64,000 nt of DNA, from contig JAUCBJ010007607.1 in assembly GCA_032718475.1 (NCBI GenBank), forward strand, positions 1 through 64,000, read 5' to 3'. This document shows positions 12,157-22,317 of the stretch, piece after piece. Under the pieces are notes generated by a model. The model saw only the letters and a program-made list of their open reading frames with translations. It searched no databases and was not told the origin of the DNA. The first letter of the stretch is position 1. Every line of letters starts with the position of its first letter. A program made the position numbers and the translations under genes. This DNA is from Nemertoderma westbladi. Lineage: Eukaryota > Xenacoelomorpha > Nemertodermatida > Nemertodermatidae.

Positions 12157-12500
12157 AATCAACCTGTCGTTCTGTCGTTCTGTCGTTCTTGTTCAATTTT
12201 AAACGTTAATAACTCGGCCAATCTTTGATGAAATCTATCCAAACTTGGTACACATGTTGTTTGGCAAAAGTTTATAAATTTTCCAAGTTGAATTTCCGTG
12301 TGGCCTTCGAGAAGCTAAGATAATAGAAGTTAATTAGTTAATTAAGTTGATTACGGTATTTTTTTGCGGTGTTCAATTTTGAACGTTAATAACTCGATCA
12401 ATCCTCGATGAAATGTAACCAAACTTGGTACACAAATAGTCTGTTAAAAGTTTAGAAATTTTCCAAGTTGAATTTGCTTGGGGCCTTCGTGCAGCACCAG
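12157..12500. repeat. Two diverged ~185-bp dispersed-repeat units
   Basis: After three TCGTTCTG copies, a unit starting GTTCAATTTTAAACG runs through CTATCCAAACTTGGTACACA to the GGCCTTCG string; a second, more diverged unit starts at about 12372. The first unit matches 15888-16055 closely, and its CCAAACTTGGTACACA core is also visible inverted in 53240-53290. This is a dispersed family, not a gene. Confidence 0.7.
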
Positions 12501-13544
12501 TGTAACTGTCTTACAGTTATAATACATTTATTTATCCAAAATTATAACGCTTGACATCAGCAGGTTGCTAGGAGACTAAATCAGCTGGGTTTCTAGCAAA
12601 TTATGAAATTACAGTACTGCAGTAATACCGTTGTGGCCTGTCTGCCTGTACCGGTACCATACTCAATGTCAATCCCTGAATTAGGAATCATGCAATCAGA
12701 CAATACAGCAATACTGCAATACCATACTGTATTCGGTGTTTTACGGTACTGGCTGACTGGTACCGCGGTACCGGTGCAGTGATTATAGATCACGTATACT
12801 GGTAGCTTACAGGACAGGCCTAATTCTGTAGGCCCTAATTAGCCATGCTGCTATGCACTGCAGTGCGGAATCCGGAGTGCTGGACTGTGGTCCTGAATTA
12901 GATTAGAGGGTCCGTTGGCACCGTACCGCCATGCTACTGTCAGACTGTAGAACTGGACTGGTAGCAACTGCCAACTACAGAACTACCGGTACGGTACCAG
13001 TACTGAACTACGGCAGAAAATGAATTTCTTCGTTTGCGGTTTCTACTCTTGTTAACGGTTAAATATATTAATTAAAGACTATGTATTGGTACGACCGGCG
13101 GCACCGGCAACTGGTATAATCAGATGTAGATGTACATACCAATCTGCCAATACAACAATAGCAATAGGCCTACCCCTACCAACCATCCATCGACTCGGCA
13201 ACTGCAACAATGGAAGTTATGCGGACTAACCAGCTGACCGGCATTCTAAGATCAGGTACCCACTACCAGAGTCTACCCAGCTGCCCAGAAAAGTGTTGGA
13301 ATTGAAATCAAACAACTCACCACCAAGGCCGCCTCTGTCTGTTGACCTCGACTTTCGGTATCACTGCCGCTATGGGCAAACTGGACGAACCGTAACCGAG
13401 GATGAAATCCGGTTTTTTAATCTCACTCTGCCATCAACCAGTGCCCGGCGGTGTTGAAATTGGCACGCATTGTGCAAGCAGTAGGCCTATTGCTCCGAGT
13501 TTCCGGCTGGTCGGGTGCAACTACTGCATCTACATTGCCACACT
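12501..13544. other. No gene seen; GGTACC/ACCGGT-rich stretch
   Basis: No supported ORF. The stretch 12640-13010 is dense in short palindromes made of ACCGGTACC, GGTACCGCGGTACC and CTGCAG-type strings, probably a decayed short-repeat tract. Nothing else is recognised. Confidence 0.4.
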
Positions 13545-13806
13545 ATAACTCGGTCTCATGAGGACGAGTGCTGCGTAGACTATATTCCTATAAACCAAAA
13601 CCATACCTGGCTTCGCCTATTGAACGCATTATAAAGATCGTCAGTCTTCGTTTAAGAAATATATTTAAATACAAAACAGGACGAGCGCAACGAGGCTTAT
13701 AATGAAGACGAGTACTGCGTTGACTATTATTATTATATAAACCACCTGGCTTCACATATTGATCGCATCCCTAGTTAATATTATTATAAAGAAAGTCAGC
13801 CTGCGT
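13545..13806. repeat. ~160-bp satellite units, left part
   Basis: Units carry GAAATATATTTAAATACAAA, then ACAGGACGAGCGCAACGAGG, TATAATGAAGACGAGTACTG, the string CACCTGGCTTCACATATTGA, and end in GTCAGCCTGCG. One partial diverged unit precedes a fuller one that is interrupted at 13807 by the TTAA element; the array resumes at 15372. Confidence 0.75.
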
Positions 13807-15371
13807 TTAACCCTATTAAACCCGGGGGGGGGGGTCAATATGACCCCCCCATGGTTTTTTTATTATAATTCTGAAACAAATGCAGTTGGGAATCTGAAAT
13901 TTTATGACTTTTCCTAAAAATCTATTGTCTTCCTAGTAGTGAAAACCGTTTTTAAAAATATTGGGAACTTTTCGAGTTATAGCACCATTTTTTAACCCTA
14001 CTTTTGGCACTTTTTTTAGACGTTTTTTGAAAATTACATTTCATTAAATATGAATTGTAACATCTCTATTTTTGACTTACACCGGTTTTTTGGTGTTAGA
14101 AATTTGATGGAATTCATATAAATTGATTTAGAAATTTCAAACTTGTTTTTTTCGGTGGGTGCCAAATTTTGGTGCCAGCACCAAATTTTGAAATAAGTCA
14201 ATTTTGTAAATTGATCGTTTGAAACTTGTTTTTTACGCAATTGGGGTTTTTTGGGGTTCTGGATTCGATGAAATATATACGAGTTGCACCAAGCGTATCA
14301 AACTTGTATTTTTCGGTGCTGTCTGCAAATTTTGGTGCTAGCACGAAATTTTGAAAATCCATTCAATAGATAAAATTGCTTGTGACAATTCATTTCTTGC
14401 GTTTTAGAGGTTTATGGCTGTTCTGAATTCAATGGAAAATATAATTATCGAACTAGACATCTCAAACTTGTATTTTTCGGATGTGGGTGCAAAATGTGGT
14501 GCTAGCACCAAATTTTGAAAACCATCAAATATATCAATTGATTGTGTCACCTTGTTTCTTGCGTTATACGGGTTTGTGGTGGTTCTGAATTCAATGGAAT
14601 CAGTAAAAATTTCATAAGAGTTGTCAAACTTGTATTTTTCGCCGGTGGGTGAAAATTGTTGTGCCAGCACCAAATTTTGGAAAATATGCAAATTGATAAG
14701 TAGATAGTATCACCTTGTTTCTTGCGTTATACGGGTTTATGAGGGTCCTGAATCCGATGGAATTCATAAAAACAGCACTGGACATCGCAAACTTGTACTT
14801 TTTGGTGATGGGTACGAAATTTGGTGCTAGCACCAAAATTTGCCAAATTACGCCGAAAAATACAAGTACCAATGATCTGGCATATTAGAAATGTATTCCA
14901 TTAGAATCAGCGCCCTCGAAAACCTGAAAATGTGAATTTATAGCATCGTATAAGTGAATTAAAAATTTTGTGTTCTAACTGAAAAATGCTGGTTACTTGT
15001 TTTTTTCATTTTTTTCCTACGCAGAGAGGACTAAACAGCCATTTATAGTAATCATATCAATTTTTAATATTTTCCAATGTATTTTGCACCCCAGAAAACC
15101 TGTATTGAAAAATAATTAGCCGAAAATTAAACTTTCAAATTTGGTGAAAATTGTGCACTACTTGTAATTTTGGTGCTGCAATAAAACCACCCCAGTACAT
15201 TTTTTTGAAAATTTTTTTTTTCGGTCGGATCCAGACAAGTGATACCTACGTACTAACAAAAAATCAGACGTTTTCGTAAATATTTGTAGATTTTAGAGGG
15301 GGGGGTCAATATGACCCCCCCCCCCCCCGGTATTTGTACAACATTTTATAGCCCGGTACTAATAGGGTTAA
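13807..15371. mobile_element. TTAA-flanked DNA element inserted in the satellite
   Basis: TTAA at 13807-13810 and 15368-15371 flank an element starting CCCTATTAAACCCGGG; the reverse complement of its right end starts CCCTATTAGTACCGGG. Just inside each end is a G-tract, TCAATATGA, C-tract near-palindrome (about 13823-13853 and 15298-15329). The uninterrupted target, GCCTGCGTTTAAGAAATAT, is visible in the next satellite unit at about 15518, proving insertion at TTAA. The interior has no transposase ORF but about five ~160-bp repeats centred on TTTGGTGCTAGCACCAAATT. CCC-TTAA ends fit piggyBac; assignment is by ends only. Confidence 0.85.
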
Positions 15372-15640
15372 GAAATATATTTAAATACAAAACAGGACGA
15401 GCACAACGAGACTTATAATGAAGACGAGTACTGCGTTGACTATTATTATTATATAAACCGCCTGGCTTCACATATTGAACGCATCCCTAGTTATTATTAT
15501 TATAAAGATCGTCAGCCTGCGTTTAAGAAATATATTTAAATACAAAACAGGACAAACGCAACGAGGCTTATAATGAAGACTAGTACTGCGTTTATTATAT
15601 TCCTATAAACCACCTGGCTTTGCATATTGAACGTGCTATT
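15372..15640. repeat. ~160-bp satellite units, right part
   Basis: Continuation of the array at 13545-13806: one full unit to about 15525, then a partial unit. The junction GCCTGCGTTTAAGAAATAT at about 15518 is the intact form of the site occupied by the TTAA element. 15641-15867 is a short non-repeat stretch with a G-rich run and no gene. Confidence 0.75.
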
Positions 15641-15867
15641 GGAAATAAGTTCGTGCTACCCTTCCGTGGGTGGTAGATGTCGCGGTTATGTATTGGTGGG
15701 TGGGAAGGGTGGGGGGGGGATTAAAAGGGGTGAACACGTACTGTCCCCCTTTCTTTATTTGATTGATGGTGTGGGTCAATTTCTCAAATACTGATTTTGT
15801 GATACAGTCGCTCAATTTTAATTTGTATCTCATAACTGGGCCTCGTGCTGCGCGAAGGCCCCACGAA

Positions 15868-16056
15868 CGTGTCGTTCTGTCGTTCTTGTTCAATTTTAAA
15901 CGTTAATAACTCGGCCAATCTTCGATGAAATCTATCCAAACTTGGTACACATGTTGTTTGGCAAAAGTTTAGAAATTTTCCAAGTTGAATTTTCGTGTGG
16001 CCTTCGAGAAGCTAAGATAATAGCAGTTAATTTGTTAATTAAATTGATTACGGTAA
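15868..16056. repeat. Dispersed ~185-bp repeat, second close copy
   Basis: Nearly identical to 12169-12355: TCGTTCTGTCGTTCTTG, AACTCGGCCAATCTTCGATG, CCAAACTTGGTACACATG, GTGTGGCCTTCGAGAAGC. It is in the same orientation 3.7 kb away. The spacing is due to the satellite and TTAA element between; I do not read the pair as LTRs. Confidence 0.7.
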
Positions 16057-16150
16057 AAACAGCACTTTCAACCTGCCTGTTAAAGGAAATTAATTGTTTT
16101 ACAGTATAAGACTTCAATAATTATACTTAAACATTATACAGATGTAATGT

Positions 16151-16210
16151 AACAGAAAAACCAAAACAAAAAGGAAGGTTCCTTTTTGTTTTTGTCTTGG
16201 TTTTTCTGTT
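16151..16210. repeat. Isolated hairpin
   Basis: AACAGAAAAACCAAAACAAA with the following AAGGAA pairs with the reverse complement ending at 16210, apart from a 6-nt bulge and a 2-nt loop. The surrounding 16057-17147 holds no gene I can support: AT-rich DNA with several TATATA runs. Confidence 0.6.
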
Positions 16211-17147
16211 TCTTGTGATTTCTTACTCTGTAAAAATTACATTATCATTTATCATAGCTATCATTATGTTGCATTCTACCTAACCATGCGCTTTAAGTAG
16301 ATACCTCATAATCCTATGTAACCTACCTAATCCAATTATACCATTCAGTATGTAGACACATGACCACTCCTGGGATTTCCCTATCAACTTCTCCCAACCT
16401 TATAACCCAACCTGCAACCCTATATTTGTACCTTAGATTGACAGCTTAAAACTAACTCGGTGTATTTTCCCTATCACAATTACCTTACGTTATACAGTAC
16501 ATACATACACGTTAACCTTTCTGGGATTCACCTATCAGGTATTCCCCTTTAAAACTTATATATATATATATAGACCCCCACCTTTTCCTGTTAGTTGCCA
16601 GTACATAGTCTGATGCAATCCGGTAGGTCGAAAACGTTTACTATTGTATCTTTACCTAATATAATATAACCAGCTAAAGACCCTCAATACTATATTTTTT
16701 CTATCATCTTTACACTAAAGTAATTAAAACGGCATAAAAAATTGATTCTTATTAAATACTACTCATTTATTGGCCAACATGCTGGTACATAGATGGAAGG
16801 ATGTGTGTGTAAGGCAGCCAGTTGCTGGGAATGATTATTGGCCAAGTCTCTGCTGGTGTGTAGCTAGCTGGCTGGGAGTTGTGGCTGTAGACTAACCAGA
16901 GAAGAATTGTAATAGGCAACCAGTATTGCTATTCCAGCCCAGACAGCATTCTTTAAATCCCACATCCCACCATCCTTCCTGTATTCCAATTCCTATTGAC
17001 TCTACTATAAATGTTGTATTGCTATCTCAGGTAAATGACAGATACATGTATAATAAAACTAGAACGCCAGCAAGCTGGCTTTAAACGAACCTGTCTTTCA
17101 AGTTCAAGGTTCAACTGTATAAAGTAATGTTCTTCGATAAGAAAAAA

Positions 17148-17336
17148 GTATCGGAAAGAAGCACTTTTAGTCACAAATTTTAATTAACCGAAATTCAATT
17201 AATCTATCTGGGTGTATTGAGATTTGCACGAGTAAGGAGGCTTTTAAAATTCCATCGAGTGCAAAACTCAATACACGAGGGCAGAATATCTGAATTTCGG
17301 TTACTGAAATTAATTACAAGGAGTTCTTTCCGACAC
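17148..17336. repeat. Foldback MITE-like imperfect palindrome
   Basis: Outer pieces TCGGAAAGAA and TTCTTTCCGA, then AACCGAAATTCA and TGAATTTCGGTT, then GTGTATTGAGATTTGCAC and GTGCAAAACTCAATACAC, are inverted about a ~30-bp centre. The whole ~190 bp can fold on itself. No coding potential. 17337-17883 shows nothing further. Confidence 0.65.
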
Positions 17337-17883
17337 GTTTTAGGCACTAATGTAATAAATATTGATGAAAAATCCAAATAATATCTTTAACCGAAAAGCA
17401 TAGTAATATAACTTTTTGATCAAGTTCTGCAGATATGGCGGCCCATGAAAAATATACCAGAATTTCTGCCGTATATTTTAACTTGGCAGTTTACCCCAAT
17501 GTGAAGAATACCCGGTTTTCATTAAAAATACAGGTTACAGAAGGGCTGAATCTAACCAAAACAACAGGTTATAAGACTGAAATGGCGTAAAAAAACACTT
17601 TATAAGGTACATTTAAAAAAATACGAATTCTTCATATAGGCCTATAAAATTTCAATGTAATTTCGACAGAAAAGTGAATACCTGGTATTCTTCACATAGG
17701 CAGTAATAACATCATGAGCAATGCGAAATAAACTAAATCATATAGTTGCCTGAGTGATACACGGTTAGTCTATATAAATTGCATTTAGAACTGGTAAAAA
17801 ATTGTTGGTTTGAAACAATGCCATTATAATGAGAAGAAATTTAATAATTATATTATTAACAATCAAACTCAAACAATACCGGA

Positions 17884-18099
17884 TCAATCGCTATCATAAT
17901 AGTCATCCTGATTGTTTTTTATGTCGAGTATCATTTTTGATACTGCTAACATAAAAGACCTTCTCTCCGAACGCGAAAATCTTGACACATCCTCAACCCA
18001 ACTCATCATTTCTCCTTTGAGACGTTTTTTAAGTGGGCTCTCTTCGGCGTCTGCTCTTACTATGTCTGAACCTGTTGATAACATCCTCTTCAACGACAT
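17884..18099 (-). CDS. Small acidic-tailed protein or terminal exon, unknown
   Basis: ATG at 18097-18099 opens 71 codons to a TGA at 17884. The product has a basic patch (SPLKKRLKGEMM), a predicted helical segment (FSRSERRSFMLAVSKMILDI) and an Asp-rich end (DDYYDSD). It lies 0.45 kb downstream of the OB-fold-like gene on the same strand and could be its last exon, but the frame upstream meets a TAA at about 18152 and I could not find an acceptor that joins the two in phase. I do not recognise the family. Confidence 0.35.
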   Translation of the reverse strand: MSLKRMLSTGSDIVRADAEESPLKKRLKGEMMSWVEDVSRFSRSERRSFMLAVSKMILDIKNNQDDYYDSD

Positions 18100-18554
18100 G
18101 GGGGCGGGGGCGTCCCTATCGTAGCCTTCCTTACCCCCTTCGAGAGGTTACTCTGAATAACTGTTGAACTGTCTGAAGACAGAGTTTAAAAAATTAATAA
18201 AATATATAAAATTAAACATTAAATATAATTTAATTGAAATATAAAACATTTCATACTTAGTAAATAATGTAGGCTATCTTAAGGGAGCAATTCATAATAA
18301 GTTATTTTAAATTTTAAACATTATGAGACTATTAAAGCCTGTTGATTTCCGTTACGTATGTTAAATAATGTTGTTATTGATGTAATTATTAGGTAATTCG
18401 GTCGGTACTTGGGGATATTATCCAATAAATTTTTTGGAGACAATTCGTTAAGGCTTACGTGCTATTAGCGATTACGACTTTACGTGCGTTTACCAACCCT
18501 ATTATAATAGGGTTGTTATTCATTCACATAAAATACAGTATAAAAATAACTTAC

Positions 18555-19025
18555 GTTGGTATATTGTCTCCTCCACTGCATCTAACTGTTTGTAATCATT
18601 GAAGGAATTCACCTTCACGTTGGTGATGTCGATGCATGCATCGACATCAAAAATGAATTTCTCGATGTGTTTATTAAAGATAGACATCTGTATGAAGCCA
18701 GTTTTATCAGATACTTTGACCTTTCTTAGTTTGTATTCCTTTTTTTTGGTGTCACCACCACCACCTTCAGTGTTTATTATCGAAACAACCCTGACGCTCA
18801 CGTCTGTAAAAAAAAGTTAAATTGTCAAATCATATAAATTATTATAGTCATTTAGCTTCAGTTTGAAAAGCTTGAAATAAATATGCCCTTAGTATTATGA
18901 ACATAACGGATCTGGAATATTGAAATAATAATCACATTTAATAATTTATTATTTGTAATAGATAAATTATCCTTACCTGTAATAGAGCAATCGCTAATTG
19001 ATGAGAGTTCCTCCAATAGAACCAT
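18555..19025 (-). CDS. Two-exon OB-fold-like (RPA-type) small protein, 3' exon unresolved
   Basis: Exon 1 is 19025-18977 (ATG at 19023-19025; donor ACAG|GTAAGG), exon 2 is 18803-18555 (acceptor TTTTTTTTACAG; donor CCAAC|GTAAGT). Both junctions are phase 1, so the frame is continuous for 99 codons. The pattern VSIINTEG...KKKEYKLRKVKVSDKTGFIQM, then CIDITNVKVNSFNDYKQL, has the alternating strands and KTG turn of an OB fold as in RPA-like single-strand nucleic-acid binding proteins. A further exon is needed for the stop. Small OB-fold proteins of this type are scattered in many marine invertebrate genomes, often near mobile DNA. Function here is inferred only from the fold. Confidence 0.5.
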
Positions 19026-19517
19026 ACTGCCAGCCTCACTGAATGAATTGTATTCTAATTAAAAATACAACTACTACTGTGTAAAGTAAATGCCGTTATA
19101 CCGTAAGGTAAGAATTTTACAAAATCTAATTTATCTAATTGAATTTGAATATAATTGAATTCCATGTAGCGAAACTGGCATGTTTTTATAGTGAATATAA
19201 CTAAAGGTCAATCATTCATAACCTTTCAGTAATGAGCTATAAAATTAAAATAACATATATTTCATAGAATCTATCATTACATTATATTACTATATGCCTA
19301 CATCACCAATAAATAATTGAATTAAATCAATCCGTAACACCAAAAGTCTTCCAATATTAATTGCAACTTGCAATAATTATACTTGTATTTATATATTTAC
19401 TCATGAATGAACGAACTGTTAATCAATTACAAACACAAACTATCAATCTGAACGGCTTCCAACATTAGTTGCAATCAAGTTGACATTGTAGTCTCCTACT
19501 CATTGATTCCTGAATGA
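19026..19517. other. No gene seen; upstream of BEL insertion
   Basis: AT-rich DNA between the OB-fold gene and the left target duplication of the BEL element. It may hold the promoter of the OB-fold gene, but no clear element is visible. Confidence 0.3.
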
Positions 19518-19522
19518 ACGAT

Positions 19523-21391
19523 TATTGGAAGAGACAGTAACAATACCTGCAATATCCTACTGTAAAGTTTGTGAATCAAATTATAAATCCGACCTTCTCA
19601 CCAAAACAGTAAACTCTAAGTAAGCGAATATATTGCAGTATCGATCTCTTATAACCGGTGAGGCAGAAAACAGTCTACGAGCAGACAAACTTCGATAAAA
19701 CAAAATCCCGCGCAGCGAATCCTAAAATCAGGCTGACTCACTGACGGACTAAGGGGCTCGTATACTTTGCCGCGGTGTGATTTATATGGTTGGGCGAAAG
19801 GGACGCTAGCTAGGTACAGAGGCAGAGATTTGGAGATGTCTAACTAGCGGGCAAAGCACAGTACGGACAAAAGTTAATTTTATATATTTTGAGGTGTAAA
19901 TAATTTCTAACGCACGCGTGTGTTAATTCTGAACGGTCTAAGGCAGTTTTGCTCCTTCACATATATAATTACTGGGTACGGTGTGCATTTTACGAATATT
20001 CTAATTTTGTAACCTCTTGCGTATTTCCAGGACTCAAATTCAGGCATAAGGTTAATGCTACGCCCAGAATTCGGCAATTTTAATTTACCAGGCCCCTAAT
20101 ACTAAGAAGAAATGTGTTAGTTTACTACAGTAGGCGTACTGTTACTAATAGCTATCCTGGCGTCCTATCTAGAATTTTAGTCACCTAGGTAGGCTGGGTA
20201 ACTTCCTATCAGGACGTTGGCGGGGACACGGTAGATGTTAGTATATCCCTAATAGCCTCAATTTATTTGCGCCTAGTTGTAAACTGCCCTACCGCCTGAA
20301 CGGTACAATCCCAATTCAGGTGAAAACACAGCAACCCTCCTAGCCTACAAGTTCTAATGCAATGGACACCGTTGTACTGCAAATAGTCGCAAACGCACCT
20401 GTACTTAGCAAGAGTTAGGCGTACAGTTTGCTGCACCCTACCAATGTGTATGCTGCGTACCGGTGTGCCTACGTCCTATCTGCGTACTAGTATCTGCCTG
20501 CTCTCTCTCCCTCCCCCCGTAGGAATGTGAAGGTCTACTGTGGTTTTTTCCTGAATTAAGACAGTACAGTCCCTAAGATGTAATTTTAGGCTCACAGCGT
20601 GTCACTACTTCTACCTTTTGATCTTTGGTCTTACGCTTAGGTAGCAAGGCGTCGAACGCTGTCTAACCTTTCAGGCGATGGGCGAATAACTGAGATGATA
20701 TTGCGGGTTGTCTCTTGTCTACATTCCCGTGATGTTCCCGTTCATTGCTGCGGCCCGATCTCTAGCCGGCCATCCTGTTCTTAAGTGTGTTCACCGTAGT
20801 GAATCATGGTGAAAAGAAAGCAGATAGCGGTATTTCTGAATTTATTGCAGATAATAATACAAAATGTAATCTGAAAACTAATGACAGAATACACAAATAT
20901 CAAATAACTCAGAAGTTAGTGAAGAGTAGAGTGAATAATCTGACTAATGAACAAATCGCACCTTTATATAGCAAATTTGTGCTGCAATCAATCGAGAAAA
21001 TTCTCGATTGTTCTATAGGTTCTAACAGGTTTTTAAAGATAGCTATTGGTCCAGCTAATATATAACTTGCACGACATTGGTTACAATCTAATAACTGCAG
21101 TCTCATTGGTTAATCTAGGTACAAACAAATGCAATTTAATTTGTAGTGGTCAATTTAAATGAGTTGAAATTCTGCACAAAAAATAATTCGCACTTACTAG
21201 GATTCGAACTCAATACCTACTACACATATAATTTCCAACGCTCCACCGACTGAGCTACTGAACCACTTGACTAAAGGTCGTACAATAGATATAATAAATA
21301 CAAATGAGGACTCAAAGTAATCTTTTACAAAGTTAATTCGAATAAAATAAAATTTTGAAAATCCACGGCATTTAGGGAATATAATTCTATA
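19523..21391 (-). repeat. 3' LTR of BEL-1 (1,869 bp)
   Basis: Read on the element strand it starts TATAGAATTATATTCCC and ends CTCTTCCAATA, giving a TAT...ATA terminal inversion instead of TG...CA. It is nearly identical to 33929-35837 but lacks a 40-bp block present there near 34418. A tRNA-like Pol III module lies about 120 bp inside its 5' end. Confidence 0.9.
21196..21268 (-). other. tRNA-like Pol III promoter module inside the 3' LTR
   Basis: On the minus strand an A box TAGCTCAGTCGG (21257-21246) and B box GAGTTCGAATCC (21211-21200) lie about 35 bp apart, with a D-arm GCTC/GAGC pair. The T stem is poor and no acceptor stem pairs, so this is tRNA-derived, not a tRNA gene. It points the same way as the element. 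Confidence 0.65.
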
Positions 21392-22317
21392 CCGCTCCAT
21401 GAAAACAGGATATTATCGTGCATAAAATATACGGTTTTCACCAATAATCAATCAAACTATAGAATACTTAGGGCGTACTTACATATTTACAATTAAATTT
21501 CAAACAATACTTCCTTTCTACATAATGATTCGATACAAAATAATTACAAATTCAAACTTTACGTAGTTAAGGCTTTACTAAGTAAGTACAATACAAATCT
21601 AAATTAAATTCACCAATATAAATCTATTGCATCTCAATATTGCATAAATTCAAGCAAATACAAATAAAATAAATGAAAATCATAAGAAAGGCTCGCGAGT
21701 CTTCCATCTACTATTGCATCTCAAATATTGCATAAATTCAAATAATTACAAATACTTTCGTGCCTAAATGTAGATTGCATAAGTTCGGAATAATTACAAA
21801 TATGAGTCTTTCTAAGCACAAAACTTTCTAACTATAAAACTTTCTAAATACAAAATATAACACTTTACAAATGAAACTATAAGAAAGGCCCACGAGTCTT
21901 CCATCTACTCTTACTTTCTATTTCACTGTAAATACAAATACTGCTTATAAGATATAAATTGCATAATATTCGGAACAATATAAATTGCATAAGTTCGGAA
22001 TAATCACAAATATAAAATATAAATCTTGCAAATATAAATCTTACTAAAGATAAATTCTTACTAAATATAAATCTTTACTAAATATAAATATAAACTGCAT
22101 AAGTTTAGAATAATATAAACTCCTTTGCATCTCAAATATGAAACATAAATCTTTCAAATATAAGTTCCTTCTAAATATAAACTTTCTAAATTTCATAAAT
22201 TCGGAACAATACAAATTGCTTAAGTTCGGAATAAACACAAATATAAATATAAATTCAAATAAATCACAAAATCATAAGAAAGGCTCACGAGTCTTCCGTC
22301 CACCCTTGCCCTCCCTT
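21392..22317. repeat. AT-rich minisatellite-like 3' region of BEL-1
   Basis: Between the zinc-knuckle ORF and the 3' LTR the DNA is made of irregular repeats of CATAAGTTCGGAATAAT and ACAAATATAAAT strings, with three copies of the AAGAAAGGCTCGCGAGTCTT motif (about 21684, 21881, 22274). No ORF is credible here. Confidence 0.55.

Noticed and set aside
12169-16055. LTR pair made of 12169-12355 and 15888-16055
   Set aside because: A third diverged unit adjoins the first, other copies occur elsewhere, and nothing retroviral lies between; dispersed repeats explain it.
20787-21065. 92-codon plus-strand frame in the LTR, repeated at 35233-35511
   Set aside because: GTG start, antisense to the element, and conserved only because the two LTRs are near-identical.
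21196-21268. Genuine tRNA genes (also 35642, 39236, 42603)
   Set aside because: A and B boxes are good but acceptor stems do not pair and anticodon arms are poor; they are tRNA-derived modules in repeats.
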